A stretch of DNA of 19,488 nt from an uncultured Clostridia bacterium. GTDB lineage: Bacteria; Bacillota; Clostridia; Lachnospirales; Anaerotignaceae. Location: assembly GCA_910587195.1 (NCBI GenBank), contig CAJUKL010000002.1, positions 1 through 19,488 on the forward strand, in the 5' to 3' direction. The notes beneath the pieces were generated by a model. The model was not told the DNA's origin. It worked only from the letters and a program-made list of their open reading frames with translations, and ran no database searches. The position numbers and the translations under genes are program-made. Position 1 is the stretch's first letter; every line of letters begins with the position of its first letter. Shown here piece after piece: positions 8,143 through 15,871 of this stretch.

Positions 8143-9581
8143 AAAGCGTCACCTCCAAACGCTTTTTTTACTTCTTCTACATCATCAAAATGAATGGTTT
8201 TATCTGCAAAAATTTGATAATTTTCGTGTCCTTTTCCTGCAATAATAATAATATCATCTTTTTTACTGTATTCTACTGCATGACAAATTGCTTCTCTTCG
8301 GTCTACTTGTTTGGTATATTTACAGTTTGTTTTTTTCATACCCACTTCTACATCATCTAAAATAGAGGCTGGGTTTTCTGTTCTAGGGTTATCTGATGTA
8401 ATAATGCAGTAATCCGAATATTTTCCTGCAATTTCACCCATAATGGGTCTTTTGGTTTTATCTCTGTCGCCGCCACAGCCAAAAACAGTAATGATTTTTC
8501 CTTTTACAAATTCTTGTGCTGTTTTTAATATATTTTCTAAGCCGTCTGGAGTATGGGCATAATCCACAATGGCATTTGCTTTTTTGCTTTTTACTGTTTG
8601 GAATCTTCCAGAAACACCCATATTGCTGCTTAATCCTGCAATAATATCTTCTATAGCAATGTCCATTAGAATACAAGCACCAATGGCTCCCAAAGCATTA
8701 TAAATACTAAATCTACCTGGCGTATGTAAAGAAACAGGATATTGTTTTTGTTGATAGCACATTGTAAATTTTACACCATCGGCAGACACATCAATATCTT
8801 TTGTTTGTAAATCTGCTTTTTTATCTATGCCAAATGTTAATACATTTCCTTTCGCATTTTGTTTCATAAACTCTCCAGAAGCATCATCTACATTAATCAC
8901 ACTTTTATCACTTCTTTGAAACAACAGAGCTTTTGCCATTTTATAATTTTCCATTGTTTTATGATAATCTAAATGGTCTTGTGTTAAATTAGTAAAAATA
9001 GCAATATTATATTGGATACCATCTACTCTATGCAAGTCAAGAGAATGGGAGGAAACTTCCATTACAACATCTGTGACGTTTTGTTGTTTCATATCATCAA
9101 ACAATTCTTGCAATTCTAAAGATTCTGGAGTAGTTCTATCTGCGTGAAGGATTTTGTCACCGATACGGTTTTCAATGGTTCCAATGACACCAACTTTATG
9201 ACCAATTCTATCTAATACGGACTTAATCAAATAAGTGGTTGTTGTTTTTCCATTTGTTCCCGTTACGCCAATTAAATTCATGCTTTGACATGGATTTTGA
9301 TAATAATTCACAGAAAGCAATGCCAATGCTTGCCGTGTATTTTTAGTTTGTATTACTGTTACTTCTTTGCTATCAATTTCTTTTTCGCAAAGAATTGCTA
9401 CTGCTCCTGCTTTGATTGCTTTTTGTGCATAGTTATGTCCATCTGTTTGAAAGCCTGTAATGCACACAAACAAATCTCCTTTTTTTACTTTTCTGGAGTC
9501 ATATGCGATACCAGTAATTTCTTTTTCTTCTCCATATAATAAAGTGTATTCTATATTTTGCAATAATGTTGAAAGTTTCAT
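8139..9581 (-). CDS. murE: UDP-MurNAc-dipeptide:meso-diaminopimelate ligase (MurE)
   Basis: Cytoplasmic ligase that adds the third residue of the stem peptide. The 480-residue product shows the P-loop GTNGKTTTT (108-116), TNLTQDHLDYH (197-207), a likely carbamylated lysine at about K217 within YKMAKALLF, SGRFQ, DYAHTPDGLEN, and SDNPRTE (396-402). The DNPR motif marks meso-diaminopimelate specificity rather than lysine, which implies A1-gamma-type peptidoglycan. The ATG has AAAGGAG upstream. The gene is first in the murE-murF-mraY-murD-ftsW unit, with its own promoter candidate, and is separated from spoVD by a 313-bp spacer filled with repeat-derived sequence. It overlaps murF by 4 nt. Confidence 0.97.
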   Translation of the reverse strand: MKLSTLLQNIEYTLLYGEEKEITGIAYDSRKVKKGDLFVCITGFQTDGHNYAQKAIKAGAVAILCEKEIDSKEVTVIQTKNTRQALALLSVNYYQNPCQSMNLIGVTGTNGKTTTTYLIKSVLDRIGHKVGVIGTIENRIGDKILHADRTTPESLELQELFDDMKQQNVTDVVMEVSSHSLDLHRVDGIQYNIAIFTNLTQDHLDYHKTMENYKMAKALLFQRSDKSVINVDDASGEFMKQNAKGNVLTFGIDKKADLQTKDIDVSADGVKFTMCYQQKQYPVSLHTPGRFSIYNALGAIGACILMDIAIEDIIAGLSSNMGVSGRFQTVKSKKANAIVDYAHTPDGLENILKTAQEFVKGKIITVFGCGGDRDKTKRPIMGEIAGKYSDYCIITSDNPRTENPASILDDVEVGMKKTNCKYTKQVDRREAICHAVEYSKKDDIIIIAGKGHENYQIFADKTIHFDDVEEVKKAFGGDAL

Positions 9582-9623
9582 ACCTTTAACTCCTTTATTT
9601 TCTATTTACTTTGACATGCAGTT

Positions 9624-9652
9624 ATTATAGCACAATTATACCATAATACCAA
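9624..9652 (-). promoter_or_regulatory. Candidate sigma-A promoter of the murE operon
   Basis: TTGGTA (9647-9652), a 17-bp spacer and a perfect TATAAT (9624-9629) on the minus strand, 42 bp before the murE ATG. The outermost base of the -35 is the first base of repeat copy C, so the repeat ends exactly at this promoter. Confidence 0.7.
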
Positions 9653-9687
9653 CGCTTTCTTGAAAGAAAGCTTAGCAAAGAACTTTG
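9652..9687 (+). repeat. Dispersed hairpin repeat, copy C
   Basis: The 36 bp are identical to 3018-3053 and to the reverse complement of 19-54. It is the left arm of an imperfect inverted repeat whose right arm is copy D. Similarity to the right arm continues to about 9710, with roughly two thirds of positions matching. Confidence 0.9.
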
Positions 9688-9871
9688 ATTTAGGTTCACG
9701 GAAGTGAAACAAAATTTTTTGTTGAACGACAACAGAAGGCAATCGGACAAAAAAGTTTGTAAAAAAACTTATCACTATTTTAAAAAATTGACTTCCCTAG
9801 GGATAGTTTTTTCACTTGCGTTCTGTTTTCGTTCCTTTCAAGCTTTCGTTTATGTTCCGTTAAGCAAAGTT

Positions 9872-9904
9872 AAAGTTCTTTCGCTTCCTTTCTTTCAAGA
9901 AAGG
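9872..9904 (-). repeat. Dispersed hairpin repeat, diverged copy D (overlaps the spoVD 3' end)
   Basis: Read on the minus strand, it shares CTTTCTTGAAAGAAAG and AAGAACTTT with copies A-C but differs in the spacer between them. It also forms a perfect 11-bp hairpin: CTTCCTTTCTT (9884-9894) and AAGAAAGGAAG (9897-9907) with a 2-nt loop. The TGA stop of spoVD (9895-9897) lies inside the repeat. Confidence 0.75.
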
Positions 9905-11844
9905 AAGGAAGATAAAAGAATTTTTGTGTTTTTGTTAATTTCTTCCCCGGCTTTTGGAAATTGTGAAGTGATGTCTTCTCCTTCTCCTTGTATTTCATAA
10001 TCTATTTCAGATTCATATAATATTTGTTTCGCTTCTTGTACAGTCATTCCTATAAAATCTGGTACTGTGATTTTTTGTACTTCATCCATTTCAAGCTCTT
10101 TTTGATTATAAATAGTTTCAATACCAAGATAAGGTAAAATATTTCTTAATAACTCTTTCATAACAGGACCAGCTACACTTCCGCCATAATAATTTCCCTG
10201 TGGTTCATTGATAAGTACCAAAGATAATACTTGTGGATTTTCCGCTGGTGCAAATGTTAAAAAAGAAGCAATATATTTACCACTCCTTCTTGGTAATTTT
10301 TCAGAAGTTGCTGTTTTTCCACCAATGCGATAACCAGGAATATATGCTTTGTTGCCTGTGCCTTCTGATACTACACTTTCTAATATTTTTTTCATTTGCT
10401 CTGAAGTTTGGGTTGAAATAATTTGCTCCCCTTTTGGATATGAAAATGTTTGTGTTACATTTCCATTTTCATCTATAATTTGAGTGCCAATATGTGGTGT
10501 AACTAAATTTCCGCCATTTACAATGGCAGATACTGCCCTTAATAATTGTAAAGGTGTAATCTGAAAAGATTGCCCAAAAGACATAGTTGCTAATTCAACT
10601 GGCCCTATGTTTTCTGTTTTATGGATAATACCAACAGCTTCTCCGGGTAAATCAATGCCTGTTTTTTCTCGAAATCCAAATTTTGTCATATAATCTGCAA
10701 ATATTTCTGCACCCATTCTTTCTGCAACAATCATAAATACAGGATTGCAAGAATTTTGTACGCCCTGTACAAAACTTTCTGCGCCGTGCGTCCTGGGATA
10801 ACGCCAGCATTTTATTTGCCTATCTCCTGCTATGTAGTAACCATTACAAACAAAAGAACTTTCTGGAGTTACAACACCTTCTTCTAATCCAGCAGAAGAA
10901 GTAATTGTTTTAAAGGTGCTGCCTGGCTCATAGGTATCATTTATGGCAGTATTTCTCCACATTTGATTCAGTGCATCATTTTTTTCTTTTTCGCTCATGT
11001 TTCCCCAAATGCTCGCTAATTCTTCCTTATTAATTGTAAAAGGGTCGTTTAAATCAAAACTTGGATAGTTTGCCATAGCATAAATTTCTCCGTTTTGCGG
11101 ATTCATTACAATAATAATACCATTTTTTGCACCTTTTGCTTCTACAGCTTTGGCAAGCGTCTGCTCTGCATATTGTTGTACTACAACATCAATACTTGTA
11201 ACAAGACTTTTACCATTTTCTGGTGGAATCCTTTCTTGCGCATTGTCTACGGTTAAGCCCCTGGAATCAGTCAAAGTCAATATTTTTCCAGCTTTTCCTT
11301 CTAAAAATTCGTTATATTTTGACTCTAAGCCAATAATCCCTTGATTGTCTTTGCCTACAAAGCCCAATACTTGAGAAGCTAAAGAAGAATAAGGATAAAC
11401 TCTTTTAATGTCCTCATCAATGACAACACCAGCAATCTCTTTTTTTCGAATTTCCATAGCAAGTTCTTTGTCTACCTTATTTTTAATACGAACTAAAGCA
11501 ACATTTTGTTTGACTTTTTCTAAAACAGTATCATAGTCTAATTCCAACACTTCTGCTAAATATTTTGCAGTTTCTTCTTTTTGCTTTACTTGTATAGGAA
11601 TTACACTAATACTGTTGACTGTTTCTGTCATAGCAAGCCCTACACCATTTCTATCTAAAATGCTGCCTCTTTGTGGTGCAATCAGTCTATCCCTTGTTTG
11701 CTGTTCGTATGCTTTACTTTGTAAATCCTCTCCTAGTATGACCTGAATATATACCACTCTACCAAACAAAATGAACCAGCCAACACTGGATAAAAATAAA
11801 AATAACAATAATCTTTTTTTCGTTAGTATGGTTATTTTTTCCAT
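9895..11844 (-). CDS. spoVD: SpoVD-like class B penicillin-binding protein with one PASTA domain
   Basis: Membrane-anchored D,D-transpeptidase that crosslinks peptidoglycan, probably of the spore cortex or septum. In its 649 residues there is a basic N-terminus and one membrane segment (about 11-35), a dimerisation domain with RGSILDRNG (59-67), then a transpeptidase domain with STFK (309-312, catalytic Ser309), SCN (365-367) and KTAT (510-513). It ends in a PASTA domain (about 592-645). The third active-site motif reads KTA instead of the usual KTG. I call it spoVD rather than pbpB from its position just before murE, its single PASTA domain and its pairing with another class B PBP upstream. 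The ATG follows a stem-loop that contains its only plausible ribosome site. The last codons and stop are in repeat copy D. Confidence 0.88.
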   Translation of the reverse strand: MEKITILTKKRLLLFLFLSSVGWFILFGRVVYIQVILGEDLQSKAYEQQTRDRLIAPQRGSILDRNGVGLAMTETVNSISVIPIQVKQKEETAKYLAEVLELDYDTVLEKVKQNVALVRIKNKVDKELAMEIRKKEIAGVVIDEDIKRVYPYSSLASQVLGFVGKDNQGIIGLESKYNEFLEGKAGKILTLTDSRGLTVDNAQERIPPENGKSLVTSIDVVVQQYAEQTLAKAVEAKGAKNGIIIVMNPQNGEIYAMANYPSFDLNDPFTINKEELASIWGNMSEKEKNDALNQMWRNTAINDTYEPGSTFKTITSSAGLEEGVVTPESSFVCNGYYIAGDRQIKCWRYPRTHGAESFVQGVQNSCNPVFMIVAERMGAEIFADYMTKFGFREKTGIDLPGEAVGIIHKTENIGPVELATMSFGQSFQITPLQLLRAVSAIVNGGNLVTPHIGTQIIDENGNVTQTFSYPKGEQIISTQTSEQMKKILESVVSEGTGNKAYIPGYRIGGKTATSEKLPRRSGKYIASFLTFAPAENPQVLSLVLINEPQGNYYGGSVAGPVMKELLRNILPYLGIETIYNQKELEMDEVQKITVPDFIGMTVQEAKQILYESEIDYEIQGEGEDITSQFPKAGEEINKNTKILLSSFLS

Positions 11845-11896
11845 AAAAACACCCTGCCTTTTTCAATATAGTTCAATATATTGTAAAAACAGGGTG
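11845..11896 (-). promoter_or_regulatory. Stem-loop over the spoVD ribosome site (attenuator or RBS-occluding hairpin)
   Basis: Between pbpB and spoVD the minus strand pairs CACCCTG (11890-11896) with CAGGGTG (11850-11856), TTTTT (11885-11889) with AAAAA (11859-11863), and CAATATA (11877-11883) with TATATTG (11864-11870) around a 6-nt loop, giving about 19 bp with two small bulges. The 3' arm contains the GGGTG that is the only ribosome-site candidate for spoVD. Five T residues follow directly and then the ATG. It could act as a terminator that limits read-through from pbpB, or as a translation block. Confidence 0.65.
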
Positions 11897-11909
11897 CATA
11901 TTCATAAAA

Positions 11910-14162
11910 TTATTCGCTTGTTTCCTCGTCGTTTTCTGGTTCTCCCATGGTCAAAGTGACTTTTGTGCCTAATTCTACAGATACCCCATATTTTGGATTT
12001 TGTGACAAAACAACTCCTTTTGTTTTATCTTCTGCTTCTGCTTCAAAACCGCTATCATTGAGTAAAGTGACAGCTTCTGTATATGTTTTTCCTCTGACAT
12101 CTGGCACAGGCATAGTACCTTCATCTTCTTCGCCTTTTTCCACATAAAGCGTGATTTGACTGCCTTCTTCTAATTGTGTGCCGCCATGTGGAAATTGATT
12201 TACAACAACATTACCAGTTCCTACCGTTTGATAAGTTAAATTTTTGCTATCCAAGGATAATAAGGTAGAAAAAATGTCAGAGCCTGTATAATCATCCACT
12301 GTTACATTCCCTTGCTTTTTGCTGATGGTTGTACCATCTTCTGCATAACTTGGCTGTATATTTTTATATTTAATAATACTTTCCATCATTTCTTTGGACA
12401 TAGGAACGGGTGTCTGTACACCATCTTTATAGTTTTCTGGACGATAAATCAGTGTTAAGACAACATACTGTGGATTTTCTACAGGAAAATAAGTTAGACA
12501 ACTTAATGCCCACTTATCCTGTACTTTACGGCTACCATTTTGTGCTGTACCTGTTTTTGCTCCAATTGAATAACCCTCAATTTTTGCTTTTTTACCCGTA
12601 CCTTCTTCAATCGTTGCCTTCATCATAATACGCATTGTGTCAGATGTTTCTCTTGAAATAACACGGTTTCGTATTTGTGGTTGATTTTCATAGACAATAT
12701 TTCCTTCGGTATCAATCACTTGAGATACTACATAAGGCTTCATCAAGTTTCCACCATTGATAACAGCACAAAAAGCGGTTATTGCTTGAATAGAGGTAAC
12801 ATTGAACCCTTGTCCAAAAGACATGGTTGCCAATTCAACTGGCCCTATAGCATCTTTGGTATATACTGCTTTTTCTGCACTTTCTTCTGCTGGTAAATCA
12901 ATACCTGTCTGGGCAGAAAAACCAAAATCTTTAAAATATTTATACATAATATCCCTGCCCATTCTTTGAGAAATATATATCATGGCAGGATTACAAGATT
13001 GTGCTAATGCTCCTTGTACATCTAAGATATTATGTCCGGAACGTAAGTGACATCTCATTTCTTCCTCATACATTTCTACAACACCAGTACAATTAAAAGT
13101 ATCTTGTGGTGTAATAATTCCTTCTTCTAATGCTGCTGCTACAGTAATTGGTTTAAAAATAGAACCTGGTTCAAAAGAGCTTACCGTATTAAAGTTATTC
13201 CACATATTATTTTTATAATTTATTTGGTCTTCCTCAGACATTTCTTCCCACATTGCTTGAAATTCTTCATTTTCCATAGCAGGTATTTCGTCAGGTTTAT
13301 TCAAGTCAAAAGAACTAGAATCTGCCATAGCATAAATTTCGCCCGTATTTGGATTCATAACCATAATACCAACTGCTTCAGAAGGCCATTGTTCTGCAGT
13401 TCGTTTTACAATGTCTTCTGCATATTGCTGTATGGTGTAATCAATGGTTGTTACAACGGTATCTCCATCTTGCGCATTATATTCTTGTCGTACTGCAGTG
13501 TTGCTTCCATCATAGGCAATAAAAGAGCGACCTGGTACACCTGTCATATATTTATCATAATAATTTTCAAGTCCCCACTTGGAATCTCCACGCATAAAAC
13601 CAATGACATGGCAAGCCAAGGATTTTAAAGGATACGTTCTTTTGGTAGTTTGGTCAAAATAAATACCAACTAAGTTTTGTGCTTCTAAATTCTCTTTGAC
13701 TTCTTTATCTACATTTTTAGCTAATATTTTCCAATGGTTATCTGTATAAGGATTTCCTGTTGCTGGGTCAATCTGTACACCATGCCTTAATTCTTGATAG
13801 TCTAAATCAGGAAAAACTTCTTGTAAGGCAGCAAAAGTTTTATCTTGTGCTTTGATTCTGTCTGCTTCATCAGAATCTTTTAAGGATAATACACGAGAAT
13901 CTAAAATAACATTATAAACAATGGTACTAACAGCAAATGGTTGATTATTTCTGTCAACAATCGCACCACGATTTGCTTGTACAGCAACATCATAGCGATT
14001 AACTTGTTGTTCTTTGGCTCTGTTTTCAAATTCTGCCCCTTTTACTGTTTTCCAATAATAGACACGCCCACATAATCCTGTTAGCAAAATTACAAAAGCA
14101 AAAAAAGTAAAATACAATCTCCCCTTAATCGGTGCTAATGGGATTCTTTTTCTTTTTTTCAT
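11910..14162 (-). CDS. pbpB: PBP2B/FtsI-like class B penicillin-binding protein with two PASTA domains
   Basis: Septal D,D-transpeptidase of the divisome, partner of FtsW and FtsL. The 750-residue product has a basic N-terminus and one membrane segment (about 15-35), a pedestal region with RGAIVDRNN (65-73), and a transpeptidase domain with SIFK (334-337, catalytic Ser334), SCN (389-391) and the normal KTGT (536-539). Two C-terminal PASTA domains follow (about 617-676 and 683-741), then an acidic tail. It starts 7 nt after the ftsL stop, with AAGGAATGA as ribosome site, so coupling is likely. Its place after rsmH and ftsL matches pbpB of Bacillus subtilis. Confidence 0.93.
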   Translation of the reverse strand: MKKRKRIPLAPIKGRLYFTFFAFVILLTGLCGRVYYWKTVKGAEFENRAKEQQVNRYDVAVQANRGAIVDRNNQPFAVSTIVYNVILDSRVLSLKDSDEADRIKAQDKTFAALQEVFPDLDYQELRHGVQIDPATGNPYTDNHWKILAKNVDKEVKENLEAQNLVGIYFDQTTKRTYPLKSLACHVIGFMRGDSKWGLENYYDKYMTGVPGRSFIAYDGSNTAVRQEYNAQDGDTVVTTIDYTIQQYAEDIVKRTAEQWPSEAVGIMVMNPNTGEIYAMADSSSFDLNKPDEIPAMENEEFQAMWEEMSEEDQINYKNNMWNNFNTVSSFEPGSIFKPITVAAALEEGIITPQDTFNCTGVVEMYEEEMRCHLRSGHNILDVQGALAQSCNPAMIYISQRMGRDIMYKYFKDFGFSAQTGIDLPAEESAEKAVYTKDAIGPVELATMSFGQGFNVTSIQAITAFCAVINGGNLMKPYVVSQVIDTEGNIVYENQPQIRNRVISRETSDTMRIMMKATIEEGTGKKAKIEGYSIGAKTGTAQNGSRKVQDKWALSCLTYFPVENPQYVVLTLIYRPENYKDGVQTPVPMSKEMMESIIKYKNIQPSYAEDGTTISKKQGNVTVDDYTGSDIFSTLLSLDSKNLTYQTVGTGNVVVNQFPHGGTQLEEGSQITLYVEKGEEDEGTMPVPDVRGKTYTEAVTLLNDSGFEAEAEDKTKGVVLSQNPKYGVSVELGTKVTLTMGEPENDEETSE

Positions 14163-14169
14163 TTCTGCA

Positions 14170-14724
14170 TCATTCCTTTTTAAACAAACCTACAATGGTT
14201 CTCACAAGTGCGTTTTCACTATCTTTTTCTTCTGGTTTTTCTGTTTCATCTTTATAATGAATGGTATAGCTTTGTTCTGGGACATCTATGTATTGTATTT
14301 GATAAGGTTGAGGCTCTACCATGCCCAATTTTTCTGTTGCAATTTTTTTTACAGTATCTAAATCCATTTGCTCTGCAACATCAAGTGCTAAAAGAGAATT
14401 TTCGCTTTTTAATTCTGCTAACTTGTCTTTATATTTTTGGGTTTCTACCCTTTGTGCTGTTACCAATGCACTAGACCACATAAAAGCTAAGGTTCCGCAA
14501 AAAAACACACCTAAAACTAAAGCAATTTTAATGCTGTAAGCACGGTTAGCGCGTCCCTGCATTACCATTTTTTTATTTGTTTTTTTTGTTTTTGGGGGAC
14601 GCTTTTGCGGACGTTCTTCTTCTAAAGGGTCTATGTTATAAGCGGCACCACCATGCGTATAGTATGCCTTTGCATTTTCGTATGTTTTTTGATAAGACTT
14701 TTGACTTTTTCTTTTGACTGCCAT
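14170..14724 (-). CDS. ftsL: FtsL-like septum formation protein
   Basis: Small bitopic membrane protein expected to bridge the divisome and help activate the FtsW-PBP pair. In 184 residues it has a long basic cytoplasmic part (about 1-62), a single membrane segment (about 65-90), and an extracytoplasmic coiled-coil (about 91-125) with Leu/Lys/Glu heptads followed by KKIATEKLGMVEPQP, which resembles the FtsL/DivIC family. The Lys-rich tail after residue 155 is less conserved in type. FtsL proteins diverge strongly in sequence, so the name rests on topology, coiled-coil and position between rsmH and pbpB. The ATG is preceded by AAGGAAGTG and lies 16 nt after rsmH. Confidence 0.88.
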   Translation of the reverse strand: MAVKRKSQKSYQKTYENAKAYYTHGGAAYNIDPLEEERPQKRPPKTKKTNKKMVMQGRANRAYSIKIALVLGVFFCGTLAFMWSSALVTAQRVETQKYKDKLAELKSENSLLALDVAEQMDLDTVKKIATEKLGMVEPQPYQIQYIDVPEQSYTIHYKDETEKPEEKDSENALVRTIVGLFKKE

Positions 14725-14740
14725 AAGATAACACTTCCTT

Positions 14741-15673
14741 TTATATTCTTTCTAAAACACGCAATTTTGCACTTCTGGAACGATGATTTTGTTCTAATTC
14801 TTGGGAAGAAGGCAAGATTGCTTTTTTTGTAATCACTTTTCCCAGTGGTTTTTTACCGCAAACACAAACCGGAAACTCTTTAGGACAAGTACAAGGATTT
14901 TGCTGCAAACGAAAAGCATTTTTTACAATACGATCCTCCAAAGAATGGAAGGTAATAATACAAAGCCTTCCACCTGTATTTAACTGTTGTGTTGCATCTA
15001 CAATTGCTTTTTCTAATACCTCTAATTCTTTGTTTACTTCAATACGGATTGCTTGAAATGTTCTTTTTGCAGGATGAGGGCCTTCTTTTCTGGCACCTTT
15101 GGGAACTGCTTTTTTAATACATTCTACTAATTCTGCTGTAGTTTCGATTGTTTTTTGCTGTCTTTGTTCCACAATAAATTTTGCAATTCTTTTTGCCCAA
15201 CGTTCTTCCCCATAGTTCCATATCACTTGATATAATTGTTCTTCACTGTAGGTATTGACAACATCAAAAGCAGAAAAATCATTTGTATTATCCATTCTCA
15301 TGTCTAAAGGAGCATCTTTTTGATAAGAAAAACCTCTTTCTGCTTCGTCAAGCTGATGAGAAGAAACGCCAATATCTAATAAAACACCATCTACTTTTTC
15401 AATTCCTAAATTTTGCAAAATAGATTTGATATTTGCAAAATTATCATGTACAAAAGTTATTTTGTTTAAATGGTCTTTTAGAGTTTTTTTTGCAGCTTCA
15501 TGGGCATATAAATCTTGGTCTATGGCAATGAGTCTGCCAGTTGTTAATTTTTGGCAAATAGCAAGAGAATGTCCACCACCACCCATAGTGCCATCTATAT
15601 AAATACCATTTGGTTTGATATTCAAATTTTCAATACATTCTTCTAACAGCACAGATAAATGATGAAATTCCAT
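14741..15673 (-). CDS. rsmH: 16S rRNA m4C1402 methyltransferase RsmH (MraW)
   Basis: S-adenosylmethionine-dependent methyltransferase that modifies C1402 of 16S rRNA. The 310-residue product has the normal length and motifs: GTMGGGGHS (28-36) for SAM binding, DIGVSSHQLD (100-109), GFSYQKDAPLDMRMD (114-128), FHSLEDRIVK and the C-terminal NHRSRSAKLRVLER. The ATG follows AGGAGTG. It heads the rsmH-ftsL-pbpB-spoVD unit, with a promoter candidate 37 bp before the start. No mraZ gene lies upstream, unlike the common mraZ-rsmH arrangement; an XRE regulator occupies that place. Confidence 0.97.
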   Translation of the reverse strand: MEFHHLSVLLEECIENLNIKPNGIYIDGTMGGGGHSLAICQKLTTGRLIAIDQDLYAHEAAKKTLKDHLNKITFVHDNFANIKSILQNLGIEKVDGVLLDIGVSSHQLDEAERGFSYQKDAPLDMRMDNTNDFSAFDVVNTYSEEQLYQVIWNYGEERWAKRIAKFIVEQRQQKTIETTAELVECIKKAVPKGARKEGPHPAKRTFQAIRIEVNKELEVLEKAIVDATQQLNTGGRLCIITFHSLEDRIVKNAFRLQQNPCTCPKEFPVCVCGKKPLGKVITKKAILPSSQELEQNHRSRSAKLRVLERI

Positions 15674-15709
15674 AGTCTTACACTCCTAGCTGCTTTTATT
15701 CTTTTTTCC

Positions 15710-15738
15710 ATTGTAATACAGACATTGTAAAAATACAA
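15710..15738 (-). promoter_or_regulatory. Candidate sigma-A promoter of the rsmH operon
   Basis: TTGTAT (15733-15738), a 17-bp spacer and TACAAT (15710-15715) on the minus strand, 37 bp before the rsmH ATG. It matches 4 of 6 and 5 of 6 consensus bases, so it is plausible but not strong. Confidence 0.5.
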
Positions 15739-15798
15739 GAATAAACTTGTAAACGATAAACAATTTTTGACATATCCTATGAAAAAATGACAAAGAAT

Positions 15799-15826
15799 AA
15801 AAAAATGCCTATCCTGTTTTAAGGCA
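15799..15826 (-). terminator. Short intrinsic terminator after the 115-residue XRE gene
   Basis: On the minus strand TGCCT (15822-15826) pairs with AGGCA (15806-15810) around an 11-nt loop, followed by seven T residues. The stem is only 5 bp, so termination may be partial. It separates the regulator from the rsmH promoter. Confidence 0.5.
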
Positions 15827-15871
15827 CAGAATAAACATTTTTTATAGAAAAGCATTTGTTGAAATGATTTT

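Larger units (their letters stand above)
9652..9904. mobile_element. Possible MITE-like inverted-repeat element in the spoVD-murE spacer
   Basis: The left arm (9652 to about 9710) and the right arm (about 9848-9904, reversed) are imperfect inverted repeats. The terminal part matches well (CTTTCTTGAAAGAAAG, then AAGAACTTT), and the inner part matches at about 16 of 24 positions. The interior holds several small palindromes (AAGTTT/AAACTT near 9755-9770, TCCCTAGGGA at 9794-9803) and no credible gene. I see no clear target-site duplication, so calling it a mobile element is inference; it may simply be a paired repeat. It fills most of the 313 bp between spoVD and murE. Confidence 0.5.

Noticed and set aside
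9611..9642. Plus-strand TTGACA near 9611 as a promoter
   Set aside because: The only TATA-like -10 lies about 20 bp away, no plus-strand gene follows, and the region is better explained by the murE promoter on the other strand.
9704..10000. Plus-strand open frame of 98 codons across the repeat element and the spoVD 3' end
   Set aside because: It runs through the inverted-repeat arms and the opposite strand of a clear PASTA domain, and has no ribosome site.
15643..15855. Possible 70-residue minus-strand protein overlapping the rsmH start
   Set aside because: It covers the terminator and promoter region and overlaps the rsmH 5' end in another frame. It has no ribosome site and a Cys/Phe-rich composition typical of chance frames.
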